The position numbers and the translations under genes were made by a program. A stretch of 64,000 bases of DNA, taken from contig JAEZIO010000072.1 in NCBI GenBank assembly GCA_023436615.1, positions 62,001 through 126,000 of the forward strand. The letters are read 5' to 3'. The notes below the pieces were generated by a model. The model searched no databases, was not told where the DNA came from, and saw only the letters and a list, made by a program, of their open reading frames with translations. Below, piece by piece: positions 51,286 to 60,813 of this stretch. The stretch comes from Pseudomonadota bacterium (GTDB lineage: Bacteria > Pseudomonadota > Alphaproteobacteria > Sphingomonadales > Sphingomonadaceae). Each line of letters starts with the position of its first letter. The first letter of the stretch is position 1.

Positions 51286-53290
51286 GGTCACCGTCGACGG
51301 CGTAGAGATCGAAGTCCCCCAGGGCGCGACCGTACTTCAGGCGTGCGAGCTCGCTGGCAAGGAAATCCCGCGCTTCTGCTACCACGAGCGGCTCTCGATC
51401 GCCGGCAACTGCCGCATGTGCCTGGTCGAGGTCGCTCCCGGTCCGCCCAAGCCGCAGGCGAGCTGCGCTCTGCCTGCTGCCGACGGACAGGCGATCCGCA
51501 CCGACACGCCCATGGTGAAGAAGGCGCGCGAGGGTGTGATGGAGTTCCTGCTCATCAACCACCCGCTGGACTGTCCGATCTGCGACCAGGGCGGCGAATG
51601 CGACCTTCAGGACCAGGCCATGGCCTATGGCCGGCCGTTCTCGCGCTTCGAGGAGAACAAGCGGGCGATCGACGACAAATATATGGGACCGGTCATCAAG
51701 ACCTCGATGACCCGGTGCATCCAGTGCACGCGCTGCGTCCGGTTCGCCGAGGAAGTGGCCGGCGTGCCCGAGATCGGGATGCTCTACCGCGGCGAGGACG
51801 CGCAGATCACCACCTATCTCGAGCAGACGGTGACGACCGAGCTCGCCGGCAACCTGGCCGACGTCTGCCCGGTCGGGGCGCTTCTGCAGCGGCCGCAATT
51901 GTTCGAATACCGGCCGTGGGAGCTTCGCCGGGTGCCAGCGATCGACGTCATGGACGCGGTCGGCTCCAACATTCGCCTCGACGTTCGTCAGCGCCAGGTC
52001 ATGCGGATCCTCCCCCGCGTTCATGAGGACGTGAATGAGGAGTGGATCTCCGACCGGACGCGGCACCACGCCGACGCGCTGGTTCGCAACCGGCTCGACC
52101 GGCCGTGGGTGCGGGAGAACGGAAAGCTTCGCGCGGCCGATTGGAATGAGGCGCTGGCGATTTTCGCCGAGAAGCTGAAGGGCGCCGGAAGCAGGGTCGC
52201 GGCCATCGCCGGAGACTTGCTTGACGCCGAGACGATGTACGCGGCCAAGGCGTTGTTGAAGGCGCAGGGCTCGACGTTGCTCGAAGGGCGGCAGACGGGC
52301 CTCGATTATGACGTCAGCAACCTTGCGGCCGTCGCGTTCAATTCGACGATTGCCGGCATCGAGAATGCGGACGCCGTGCTCCTGGTGGGCTCCAATCCCC
52401 GCTGGGAAGCCCCGCTCGTCGCGACGCGCCTTCGCAAGGTCGCCAAGAAAGGCGGCAAGATCTTTGCTATTGGGCCCGACGTCGACCTCGCGATGCGGGT
52501 CGAATGGCTCGGCGACGATCTCAAGCTGCTCGGCAAGCTTCCGAAGGCAGTGAAGGACGCCTTCGCCAGTGCCGAAAGGCCGGCGGTGATCGTCGGCCCG
52601 GGCGCGCTCGCGGCTGGGGCCATGGGTGCCGCCCTCGCGCTGGTCGGCCCGCTGAACCTGGTGCGCGGCGACTGGAACGGCTTCAACATATTGCACACCT
52701 CGGCGTCCCGCATGGCGGGCCTGATCCTCGGCTACGCGCAGACCCGCGGCATCGCCGCCATCGAAGCGGCGAAGCCGGAAGTGGTTCTCCTTCTTGGCGC
52801 CGACGAGGTTGCTCCCGACCGGTTCGACGGCGCCTTCAAGGTCTATATCGGGCACCATGGCGACGCGGGCGCTCGAATGGCCGATCTCGTGCTTCCCGGC
52901 GCTGCGTACAGCGAGAAGCACGGAACCTTCGTGAACATGGAAGCCCGCGTGCAGCGGAGCGAGAAGGCGGTCTTCCCGCCCGGGGAGGCGCGTGAGGACT
53001 GGACGATCTTTCGGGCTGTTTCCGAGCTGGTGGGCGAGCCGCTCCCGTTCGACAGCTTCGACCAGCTCCACCATGCGATGGCGGCGGACCATCCGCAGCT
53101 GGCGACGCCGGGCCTGCTCAAGCTGGAATGGGCCCCCCCGAAGCTCGACGCGAAAGCTTCCGGACCGATCACATACCCGATCCGCGACTTCTACCTCACC
53201 AACGCGATCACGCGCTCGAGCCCGACGATGCACAACTGCTCGGAAGAGATCCTTCACGGCCGCGCGGAAACCCTGGAGGCGGCGGAGTGA
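51278..53290 (+). CDS. nuoG: NADH-quinone oxidoreductase subunit G
   Basis: 75-kDa-type Fe-S subunit. 670 aa from the ATG at 51278 (MPKVTVDGVEIEVPQGA). [2Fe-2S] ligands C34, C45, C48, C63; His-ligated N5 cluster H95, C99, C102, C108; N4 cluster C147, C150, C153 plus a later cysteine in LADVCPVGAL. The molybdopterin-oxidoreductase-like C-terminal part is present but without cofactor ligands, as usual in complex I. Confidence 0.97.
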   Translation: MPKVTVDGVEIEVPQGATVLQACELAGKEIPRFCYHERLSIAGNCRMCLVEVAPGPPKPQASCALPAADGQAIRTDTPMVKKAREGVMEFLLINHPLDCPICDQGGECDLQDQAMAYGRPFSRFEENKRAIDDKYMGPVIKTSMTRCIQCTRCVRFAEEVAGVPEIGMLYRGEDAQITTYLEQTVTTELAGNLADVCPVGALLQRPQLFEYRPWELRRVPAIDVMDAVGSNIRLDVRQRQVMRILPRVHEDVNEEWISDRTRHHADALVRNRLDRPWVRENGKLRAADWNEALAIFAEKLKGAGSRVAAIAGDLLDAETMYAAKALLKAQGSTLLEGRQTGLDYDVSNLAAVAFNSTIAGIENADAVLLVGSNPRWEAPLVATRLRKVAKKGGKIFAIGPDVDLAMRVEWLGDDLKLLGKLPKAVKDAFASAERPAVIVGPGALAAGAMGAALALVGPLNLVRGDWNGFNILHTSASRMAGLILGYAQTRGIAAIEAAKPEVVLLLGADEVAPDRFDGAFKVYIGHHGDAGARMADLVLPGAAYSEKHGTFVNMEARVQRSEKAVFPPGEAREDWTIFRAVSELVGEPLPFDSFDQLHHAMAADHPQLATPGLLKLEWAPPKLDAKASGPITYPIRDFYLTNAITRSSPTMHNCSEEILHGRAETLEAAE

Positions 53291-54339
53291 CCGCATACTT
53301 CCAGTCCTGGGGAGTCAATTACGAATGGTCGTGGTTCATCGCCACGATCGTCGGGATTCTCGTCATCGCGCTGCCGCTTATGCTCGCGGTGGCGATGATC
53401 ATCTACGCCGAGCGCAAGATCTGGGCGGCGATCGCGCTTCGCCGCGGCCCGAACGTCGTGGGCCCATGGGGGCTGCTTCAGAGCTTCGCGGACGGCCTGA
53501 AGGTCTTCCTGAAGGAAACGATCGTCCCGTCGGCCGCGAACAAGGGCCTGTTCCTGATCGCGCCGATCATAAGCTTCACCGTCGCGCTGATCGTCTGGGC
53601 GGTGATCCCGTTCGATGCAGGCGTCGTCCTGGCTGACATCAACATCGGACTGCTCTACGTGCTCGCCGCCTCGTCGCTCGGCGTCTACGGAGTCATTGTC
53701 GCGGGCTGGGCCTCGAACTCCAAATATCCGTTCTTCTCGGCGCTTCGGGCTGCGGCGCAAATGGTCAGCTACGAAGTCTCGATCGGCTTCGTCCTGATCA
53801 CCGTCGTGCTCTATGCCAACACTTTCAATCTGACCGACATCGTGTTGATGCAGAAGGGCTTCGGCCTCGGCATCGTCAACGCCTTCGGATTCCACCTGCT
53901 GATGTTCCCGATGTGGATCGTGTTCCTCATCAGCTCGATGGCGGAGACGTTCCGAACACCGTTCGATCTGACCGAAGCCGAGAGCGAACTCGTCGCCGGC
54001 TTCCAGACCGAATATTCGTCGATGAGTTTCGCGCTCTTCTGGCTCGGCGAATATGGCAACGTCATCCTGATGTGCGCGCTCAACGCCATCCTCTTCTGGG
54101 GCGGATGGCTGCCGCCGATCGACTGGGCGCCCCTCTATTACATTCCGGGCATCATCTGGCTGTTCGCCAAGATGCTCTTCTTCTTCTTCGTGTTCGGCTG
54201 GGTGCGCGCGACGGTGCCGCGCTACCGCTACGACCAGCTGATGCGGCTCGGGTGGAAGATCTTCCTCCCGCTCAGCCTCGTCTTCGTCTTCCTCGTGTCC
54301 GGGTGGCTGATGCTCACCCGTTATGGAGCCGGCGCATGA
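53287..54339 (+). CDS. nuoH: NADH-quinone oxidoreductase subunit H
   Basis: ND1-type eight-helix subunit that completes the quinone channel. 350 aa from a GTG overlapping the nuoG stop. Family blocks YAERKIWAAIALRRGPNVVG, GWASNSKYPFFSALRAAAQM and RTPFDLTEAESELVAGFQTE are intact. Confidence 0.97.
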   Translation: MTAYFQSWGVNYEWSWFIATIVGILVIALPLMLAVAMIIYAERKIWAAIALRRGPNVVGPWGLLQSFADGLKVFLKETIVPSAANKGLFLIAPIISFTVALIVWAVIPFDAGVVLADINIGLLYVLAASSLGVYGVIVAGWASNSKYPFFSALRAAAQMVSYEVSIGFVLITVVLYANTFNLTDIVLMQKGFGLGIVNAFGFHLLMFPMWIVFLISSMAETFRTPFDLTEAESELVAGFQTEYSSMSFALFWLGEYGNVILMCALNAILFWGGWLPPIDWAPLYYIPGIIWLFAKMLFFFFVFGWVRATVPRYRYDQLMRLGWKIFLPLSLVFVFLVSGWLMLTRYGAGA

Positions 54340-54818
54340 TCGCGCACTGGATCAAGTCGTTCGCTCTGTGGGACTTCGTCCAGGCCCACTGGCTCACGCT
54401 GAAATATTTCTTCAAGCCCAAGGCGACGATCAACTACCCGTACGAAAAGGCGCCGCAGAGCCCGCGCTTCCGCGGCGAGCACGCGCTGCGCCGCTATCCG
54501 AACGGCGAGGAGCGCTGCATCGCGTGCAAGCTTTGCGAGGCGATCTGCCCGGCGCTCGCGATCACCATCGAAGCAGAGCCGCGCGAGGACGGCAGCCGGC
54601 GGACGACGCGCTACGACATCGACATGGTCAAATGCATCTATTGCGGGCTGTGCCAGGAAGCCTGCCCGGTAGACGCGATCGTCGAAGGGCCGAACCTGGA
54701 ATTCGCTACGGAGACTCGCGAGGAACTGCTCTACGACAAGGCCAAATTGCTGGCCAACGGCGACCGGTGGGAACAGGCGATAGCCGCCAACCTTGCCGCC
54801 GATGCGCCCTACCGATAA
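54336..54818 (+). CDS. nuoI: NADH-quinone oxidoreductase subunit I
   Basis: TYKY-type ferredoxin subunit with clusters N6a and N6b. 160 aa. Two 4Fe-4S motifs: C61, C64, C67, C71 (CIACKLCEAICP) and C100, C103, C106, C110 (CIYCGLCQEACP). ATG overlaps nuoH stop. 26 bases separate it from nuoJ. Confidence 0.97.
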   Translation: MIAHWIKSFALWDFVQAHWLTLKYFFKPKATINYPYEKAPQSPRFRGEHALRRYPNGEERCIACKLCEAICPALAITIEAEPREDGSRRTTRYDIDMVKCIYCGLCQEACPVDAIVEGPNLEFATETREELLYDKAKLLANGDRWEQAIAANLAADAPYR

Positions 54819-54844
54819 GCGCGCCGCAACCAGGGTCTCTAGAC

Positions 54845-55450
54845 TTGATCGCACTCATCGCCTTTTACCTGTTCGCGACGCTCACCATCGCTTCTGCGGT
54901 GGCGGTGATCTTCGCGCGCAACCCGGTGCATAGCGTGCTGTGGCTGATCGTCGCTTTCTTCAACGCGGCCGGGTTGATGCTCCTGACCGGCGCCGAATTC
55001 ATCGCCCTGCTGCTGGTCATCGTCTATGTCGGCGCGGTCGCGGTGCTCTTCCTGTTCGTCGTGATGATGCTGAACATAGACTTCAGCACGTTGCGATCGG
55101 GCTTCACGAAGAACCTTCCGTTCGGCCTCATTCTCGCGCTGGTGCTACTCGGCGAAATCGTGGTTGCGGTGAGCGCCTGGAAGGCGGGTCCGGGAATCAG
55201 CGGCTCTGCGCCTCCGCCGACCGCAGCGCCCAACATCGTCGCGCTCGGCGAGCTCATGTACAGCCGCTACCTCTTTCCGTTCGAGCTTGCCGGTCTGGTG
55301 CTGCTGGTGGCGATGATCGGGGCGATCGTTCTCACGCACCGCAGCCGCGGCGACGTTCGCGGCCAGGACGTTTCGAAGCAGATTCGTCGCCGGCCGGAAG
55401 AGGCGGTCAAGCTCAGCAACCCCGGCGTCGGCGAAGGGGTCAAGCTGTGA
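54845..55450 (+). CDS. nuoJ: NADH-quinone oxidoreductase subunit J
   Basis: ND6-type five-helix subunit. 201 aa from a TTG start at 54845 (MIALIAFYLFATLTIASAV); no ATG or GTG fits the family N-terminus. VIYVGAVAVLFLFVVMMLNI is the conserved helix 3 with its pi-bulge region. The C-terminal 40 residues are charged and variable. Confidence 0.94.
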   Translation: MIALIAFYLFATLTIASAVAVIFARNPVHSVLWLIVAFFNAAGLMLLTGAEFIALLLVIVYVGAVAVLFLFVVMMLNIDFSTLRSGFTKNLPFGLILALVLLGEIVVAVSAWKAGPGISGSAPPPTAAPNIVALGELMYSRYLFPFELAGLVLLVAMIGAIVLTHRSRGDVRGQDVSKQIRRRPEEAVKLSNPGVGEGVKL

Positions 55451-55478
55451 TCGGGCGTTGTTCGAAGGGACGCCGATC

Positions 55479-55784
55479 ATGATCGGCTTGGCTCATTACC
55501 TCACCGTCGCCGCGATCCTGTTCGTGCTTGGCGTGCTCGGCATCTTCCTCAACCGCCGCAACGTCATCCTGATGCTGATGGCGATCGAGCTGATCCTGCT
55601 GAGCGTGAACATCAACCTCGTCGCGTTCAGCGCCTTCCTGGGCGACCTGACCGGCCAGGTTATGGCGATGTTCGTGCTGACCGTCGCTGCCGCCGAAGCC
55701 GCGATCGGCCTTGCCATCCTCGTGATCTTCTTCCGCCGTCGCGGATCGATCGCGGTGGATGATGCGGACAGGATGCGCGGCTGA
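55479..55784 (+). CDS. nuoK: NADH-quinone oxidoreductase subunit K
   Basis: ND4L-type three-helix proton-channel subunit. 101 aa from the ATG at 55479, with GAAGGGA upstream. The two membrane glutamates fall in LMAIELILLSVN and LTVAAAEAAIGLA. A TTG at 55458 would add seven residues with no family support. Stop shares a base with nuoL. Confidence 0.96.
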   Translation: MIGLAHYLTVAAILFVLGVLGIFLNRRNVILMLMAIELILLSVNINLVAFSAFLGDLTGQVMAMFVLTVAAAEAAIGLAILVIFFRRRGSIAVDDADRMRG

Positions 55785-57826
55785 TGGGAATGTCGCTGTC
55801 GCTCCAGCTTATCGTGTTCCTTCCGCTCGTGGCGGCGATCCTCGCCGGTCTCGGCGGCCCATGGATCGGCAAGACGGCCGCCAAGGTCGTTACCACCGGC
55901 GCCTTGTTCGTAGGCGCGGCGCTGAGCTGGCCGATTTTCTTCTCCTATATCGCTGGGGGAGCGGAGGCGCAGGTCGTGCCGATCCTCGACTGGATCCGCT
56001 CGGGCGATTTGGTCGTCGACTGGGCGCTGCGCGTCGACGCGCTGACGGCGGTTATGCTGGTCGTCGTCACGACGGTATCGTCGCTCGTCCACCTCTACAG
56101 CTGGGGCTATATGGAGGAGGACCCGGGCCAGCCCCGCTTCTTCGCCTATCTGTCGCTGTTCAGCTTCGCGATGCTGATGCTGGTGACCGCGGACAGCCTC
56201 GTCCAGATGTTCTTCGGCTGGGAAGGGGTTGGCCTGGCCTCCTACCTGTTGATCGGCTTCTGGTACCACAAGCCTTCGGCCAATGCCGCGGCGCTGAAGG
56301 CGTTCGTGGTTAATCGGGTCGGCGACTTCGGCTTCAGCCTCGGAATCTTCGGCACGTTCCTGGTGTTCGGCACCGTCTCGATCCCCGCGATCCTCGCGGC
56401 GGCTCCCGGAATGGCCGGCTCGACGATCGGCTTTGCGAGCCTGCGCGTCGACACCATGACCTTGCTGTGCCTCCTCCTGTTCGTCGGAGCGATGGGCAAG
56501 TCGGCGCAGCTCGGCCTCCACACGTGGCTTCCGGACGCGATGGAAGGCCCGACACCGGTCAGCGCGTTGATCCACGCCGCGACAATGGTGACCGCCGGCG
56601 TGTTCATGGTCTGCCGCCTCTCGCCGATGTTCGAGACGAGTACGGTGGCGCTCCACGTCGTCACTTATGTCGGCGCTGCGACGTGCTTCTTCGCGGCGAC
56701 GATCGGCACCGCGCAAAACGACATCAAGCGCGTGATCGCTTATTCGACCTGCTCGCAGCTCGGCTACATGTTCTTCGCGGCCGGCGTCGGCGCTTACGGC
56801 GCGGCGATGTTCCACTTGTTCACCCATGCGTTCTTCAAGGCGCTGCTGTTCCTTGGCGCGGGCTCGGTGATCCACGCCATGCACCACGAGCAGGACATGC
56901 GCTTCTACGGCGCGCTCCGGAAGGAAATCCCGGTGACCTTCTGGGTGATGGTCATCGGAACGCTGGCGATCACCGGCGTCGGGATCGCCGGGGTCGGATT
57001 CGCCGGCTACCATTCGAAAGACGCGATCCTCGAGAGCGCGTTCGCGAGCGGGAGCGTTCCGGGCGGGATCGCCTTCTTCCTCGGCGCGATCGCCGCGCTC
57101 CTCACCAGCTTCTATTCGTGGCGGCTCATCTTCCTGACCTTCTTCGGCAAGCCGCGCTGGGCCGCGTCCGAGCACATTCAACACGCGCTTCACGGGGACC
57201 ATGACGACCCCGCGGAAGAGCATGGCGACAGCCCGCATGACCCGCGCCCGGTGGCGACGGGGACGGGGGGCTATCACCCGCACGAAAGCCCCCTAACCAT
57301 CCTGGTCCCGATCTGCCTGCTGGCGCTCGGAGCGATTTTCTCGGGGTTCCTGTTCGCCCATTATTTCCTCGAGTCCGCGACCTTCTGGAATGGAAGCGTC
57401 GCGTTCGACGAGCATCTGGCGCACGCGGTGCACGAGGTGCCGTGGTGGGTAAAATATACGGCGACCTTCGTGATGCTGATCGGCCTTGCGATTGCCTGGC
57501 ACAATTACATCCGCAAGCCCGAGGCGGCCTCCGCCTTTGTCGCGAGCTTCCCCGGCGTCTACAGGTTCGTCGCCAACAAATGGTATTTCGACGAGCTCTA
57601 CGACCGCATCTTCGTTCGTCCCGCCTTGTGGTTGGGCCGGCTGTTCTGGAAGGGCGGTGACGAACGCACGATCGACCGCTTCGGGCCGCACGGCGCGGCA
57701 GTGGCGGTCGGAATCGGCAACCGTTTCACGACGCGGCTGCAGTCGGGCTATCTCTACAGCTACGCCTTCGTGATGCTGCTCGGCCTGATCGGCGCGGCGA
57801 CATGGGCAATCTGGTGGGCCCGATGA
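55784..57826 (+). CDS. nuoL: NADH-quinone oxidoreductase subunit L
   Basis: ND5-type antiporter-like distal subunit. 680 aa with about 16 helices and a long lateral helix. Key segments: FFGWEGVGLASYLLIGFWY, GKSAQLGLHTWLPDAMEGPTPVSALIH-type block (part shown) and THAFFKALLFLGAG. A histidine-rich, acidic insert (about residues 464-500, eight His) lies between helices in a loop that is usually variable. TGATG junction with nuoK. Confidence 0.97.
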   Translation: MGMSLSLQLIVFLPLVAAILAGLGGPWIGKTAAKVVTTGALFVGAALSWPIFFSYIAGGAEAQVVPILDWIRSGDLVVDWALRVDALTAVMLVVVTTVSSLVHLYSWGYMEEDPGQPRFFAYLSLFSFAMLMLVTADSLVQMFFGWEGVGLASYLLIGFWYHKPSANAAALKAFVVNRVGDFGFSLGIFGTFLVFGTVSIPAILAAAPGMAGSTIGFASLRVDTMTLLCLLLFVGAMGKSAQLGLHTWLPDAMEGPTPVSALIHAATMVTAGVFMVCRLSPMFETSTVALHVVTYVGAATCFFAATIGTAQNDIKRVIAYSTCSQLGYMFFAAGVGAYGAAMFHLFTHAFFKALLFLGAGSVIHAMHHEQDMRFYGALRKEIPVTFWVMVIGTLAITGVGIAGVGFAGYHSKDAILESAFASGSVPGGIAFFLGAIAALLTSFYSWRLIFLTFFGKPRWAASEHIQHALHGDHDDPAEEHGDSPHDPRPVATGTGGYHPHESPLTILVPICLLALGAIFSGFLFAHYFLESATFWNGSVAFDEHLAHAVHEVPWWVKYTATFVMLIGLAIAWHNYIRKPEAASAFVASFPGVYRFVANKWYFDELYDRIFVRPALWLGRLFWKGGDERTIDRFGPHGAAVAVGIGNRFTTRLQSGYLYSYAFVMLLGLIGAATWAIWWAR

Positions 57827-59364
57827 CGGGGGACGCGGGCGGGATGCCAGTGCTGTCGATCCTCATCGCCTTGCCGCTGCTGGCGGGCGTCCTGTGCCTG
57901 TTCGTCAGTGCCAATGCCGCGCGCTGGGTCGCGCTCGTCACGACGCTCGCGGCCTTCGCGATCGGGATCTGGATGTGGCTGGCGTTCGTGCCCGGCGGCG
58001 CTCGCTGGCAATTCCAGGAATTCATTGCGCTCGGCGGCGGGATCAACTGGGCGCTCGGCATCGACGGCATCGCCCTGCTGCTCACCGAGCTCACCTTGTT
58101 CCTGATGCCGATCTGCATTGGCGCGAGCTGGAGGTCCATCGAGCAGCGCGTGCCGGAATATATGGCCGCCTTCCTGCTGATGGAGGCGCTGATGGTCGGC
58201 GTCTTCGCGGCGCAGGACCTGTTCCTGTTCTACATATTCTTCGAAGGCGGGCTGATCCCGATGTACCTGATCATCGGCATCTGGGGCGGCGCCGAGCGCA
58301 TCAAGGCAAGCTACAAGTTCTTCCTCTACACCTTCCTGGGCTCGGTGCTGATGCTGATCGCCATGATCTACATGGCGGCCACGAGCGGCACGACATCGAT
58401 CCCCGAGCTGATGGCGTATGACTTCGCGCCGGACGTGCAGCAATGGCTGTGGCTCGCCTTCCTCGCCAGCTTCGCCGTCAAACTGCCTATGTGGCCGGTC
58501 CATACCTGGTTGCCCGACGCACACGTGCAGGCGCCGACGGCGGGCTCGGTCATCTTGGCGGGCGTGCTGCTGAAGATGGGCGGCTACGGCTTCGTGCGCT
58601 TCTCGCTGCCGATGTTCCCGGACGCTTCGGCGCAGTTCATCCCGCTGATGTTCATCCTTTCGGGCATCGCGGTCGTATACACCTCGCTGGTCGCGCTGGT
58701 GCAGCGGGACATGAAGAAGCTGATCGCTTATTCCTCGGTCGCGCACATGGCGTTCGTGACCTTCGGGCTGTTCGCGCTCAACCGCCAGGGCATCGAAGGC
58801 GCGCTGATCGTCATGCTCAGCCACGGCCTGGTTTCCGGCGCGCTCTTCCTCGTTGTCGGCGTGATCTACGACCGGATGCACACGCGCGAGATCGCCGTCT
58901 ACGGAGGCCTCGCCAACAACATGCCCGGCTATGCGCTGCTGTTCATGCTGTTCACCATGGCGAGCGTCGGCCTGCCTGGCACGAGCGGCTTCGTCGGCGA
59001 GTTCCTGAGCCTCATCGGCACCTACAAGATGTCGACGTGGGGCGCGATCGTCGCCACCACGGGGATCATCCTCGGCGCCGCCTACATGCTGTGGCTCTAC
59101 TGGCGGATTTCGTTCGGAGAAGCGCGCACTCCGGAAGCCGCCGCGATGCGGGATCTCAGCGCTCGGGAATGGTGGCTGCTCGGCCCGATCGCGGCAGGCG
59201 TGCTGTGGATGGGGGTTTACCCCGAAAGCTTCCTGGCGCCGATGCGACAGGACGTCGGTTTTCTGCTCCAGCGTGTCGAGCGGGCGGCTCCTCCGGGGGA
59301 TTCGCAGCCGACCCCGGGCAAGGCGGCGGCTGAGCCCGCACATGGAGAGGCGGCGCACCAATGA
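57823..59364 (+). CDS. nuoM: NADH-quinone oxidoreductase subunit M
   Basis: ND4-type antiporter-like subunit. 513 aa from the ATG overlapping the nuoL stop; MPVLSI seven codons later is an alternative start. Proton-path blocks YIFFEGGLIPMYLIIGIWGG, KLPMWPVHTWLPDAHVQAPT and KKLIAYSSVAHMAF are present. Short Ala/Pro-rich tail. Confidence 0.97.
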   Translation: MTGDAGGMPVLSILIALPLLAGVLCLFVSANAARWVALVTTLAAFAIGIWMWLAFVPGGARWQFQEFIALGGGINWALGIDGIALLLTELTLFLMPICIGASWRSIEQRVPEYMAAFLLMEALMVGVFAAQDLFLFYIFFEGGLIPMYLIIGIWGGAERIKASYKFFLYTFLGSVLMLIAMIYMAATSGTTSIPELMAYDFAPDVQQWLWLAFLASFAVKLPMWPVHTWLPDAHVQAPTAGSVILAGVLLKMGGYGFVRFSLPMFPDASAQFIPLMFILSGIAVVYTSLVALVQRDMKKLIAYSSVAHMAFVTFGLFALNRQGIEGALIVMLSHGLVSGALFLVVGVIYDRMHTREIAVYGGLANNMPGYALLFMLFTMASVGLPGTSGFVGEFLSLIGTYKMSTWGAIVATTGIILGAAYMLWLYWRISFGEARTPEAAAMRDLSAREWWLLGPIAAGVLWMGVYPESFLAPMRQDVGFLLQRVERAAPPGDSQPTPGKAAAEPAHGEAAHQ

Positions 59365-60797
59365 GCTATTTCGCCGCCATTCTTCCCGAGCTGATCCTGA
59401 CAGTCGGTGCGATCGTGCTGATGATGGTCGCGGCATTCGCGGGCCGCGGCGCCGCTGCCGCGGTCAGCTGGCTTTCGATCGCTCTGCTCGCAGGAGCGAC
59501 CGTCGCGCTGATCGGCGCACCGTCGCATGCGGGGCCGGTCTTTGGCGGGCTGATTGGCGCCGACTGGTTCGCCTCGTTCGGCAAGGCGATCATTTTCCCC
59601 TCGGCGGCGGTCGCGGTTCTGATGGCTCAAGGCTGGTTCGAGCGCGGCACGGAGCACGGCACGGAATATCCGGTGCTGATCCTCTTCAGCGCCGTCGGAA
59701 TGAGCGTCATGGTCTCCGCGACCAATCTCATGTCGCTTTACGTCGGCCTCGAGCTGCAAAGCCTCGCGGCTTACGTTCTCGCGTCCTACCGCCGAACCGA
59801 TGACCGTTCGGCCGAGGCCGGCCTCAAATATTTCGTGCTCGGAGCGCTGGCCAGCGGCATCCTCCTCTACGGAATTTCCCTGCTTTACGGTTTCACGGGC
59901 ACCATGAGCTTCGCAGGCCTTTCCGCCGCCTTCGCGCGCGACGGGTTCCAGTCGCTCGGGCTCCTGTTCGGCCTCGTCTTCCTGCTGTCGGGGATCGCGT
60001 TCAAGATCAGCGCGGTCCCGTTCCACATGTGGACTCCCGACGTTTACGAAGGCGCGCCGACGCCGGTGACCGCCTTTTTCGCGACCGCTCCCAAGGCCGC
60101 GGCAGTGCTGATGGGTGTCCGCGTCTGCGTCGAAGCGCTGGGGCCCGCGACGGACGCTTGGCGCCAGATCATGATCTTCGCGGCGCTTGCGTCGATTTTC
60201 CTCGGCGCCGTCGCGGCCTGGGGCCAGATGAACATCAAGCGGCTGCTCGCGTATTCGTCGATCAACAACGTCGGCTTCGCTCTCGTCGGCCTGGCGGCCG
60301 GGGGCACCGGCGGGGCCTCCGCGGTCCTTTTCTACATGGCGGTCTATGTGGTCATGACCCTCGGTGCATTCCTGTGCGTCCTGTGGATGCGCGACGCCAA
60401 TGGGGAGCCGATCGAGGACATGGCGAGCCTCGCGGGCTTGTCGCAAACGCGTCCGGCATTCGCGGCCGCGTTCGCGATCTTCATGTTCAGCCTTGCCGGA
60501 GTTCCGCCCTTGTTCGGCTTCTGGGCCAAGCTCGTGGTGTTCAATGCCGCCGTCGAGGCGGGCCTGCTCGCGCTTGCGGTCGCCGGAATCCTCGGTGCTG
60601 TGGTCGGCGCTTATTATTACCTGCGCGTCGTGAAGATCATGTACATGGATGCGCCCGCGGCGCCGTATGCGCGCGTCCGCGCTCCCGTCGAAGGCCTGGT
60701 GATGCTGGCCGCCGCCCTGATCGTCTCGCCGATCGGCTATCTTCTCATCGGGCCGCTCAGCGCGCTGGCGGACCGGGCTGCCGGTTCTCTCTTTTGA
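59361..60797 (+). CDS. nuoN: NADH-quinone oxidoreductase subunit N
   Basis: ND2-type antiporter-like subunit. 478 aa. YVGLELQSLAAYVLASYRR, KISAVPFHMWTPDVYEGAPT and KRLLAYSSINNVGFAL are the key conserved blocks. ATG overlaps the nuoM stop. Completes the set of 14 core subunits, all in the standard A-to-N order. Confidence 0.97.
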   Translation: MSYFAAILPELILTVGAIVLMMVAAFAGRGAAAAVSWLSIALLAGATVALIGAPSHAGPVFGGLIGADWFASFGKAIIFPSAAVAVLMAQGWFERGTEHGTEYPVLILFSAVGMSVMVSATNLMSLYVGLELQSLAAYVLASYRRTDDRSAEAGLKYFVLGALASGILLYGISLLYGFTGTMSFAGLSAAFARDGFQSLGLLFGLVFLLSGIAFKISAVPFHMWTPDVYEGAPTPVTAFFATAPKAAAVLMGVRVCVEALGPATDAWRQIMIFAALASIFLGAVAAWGQMNIKRLLAYSSINNVGFALVGLAAGGTGGASAVLFYMAVYVVMTLGAFLCVLWMRDANGEPIEDMASLAGLSQTRPAFAAAFAIFMFSLAGVPPLFGFWAKLVVFNAAVEAGLLALAVAGILGAVVGAYYYLRVVKIMYMDAPAAPYARVRAPVEGLVMLAAALIVSPIGYLLIGPLSALADRAAGSLF

Positions 60798-60813
60798 CAA
60801 GAGAGATCCTCTC

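Noticed and set aside
51239..53296. 685-codon open frame opposite nuoG
   Set aside because: Antisense shadow of a clear nuoG; low-complexity His/Arg/Val composition and no family pattern.
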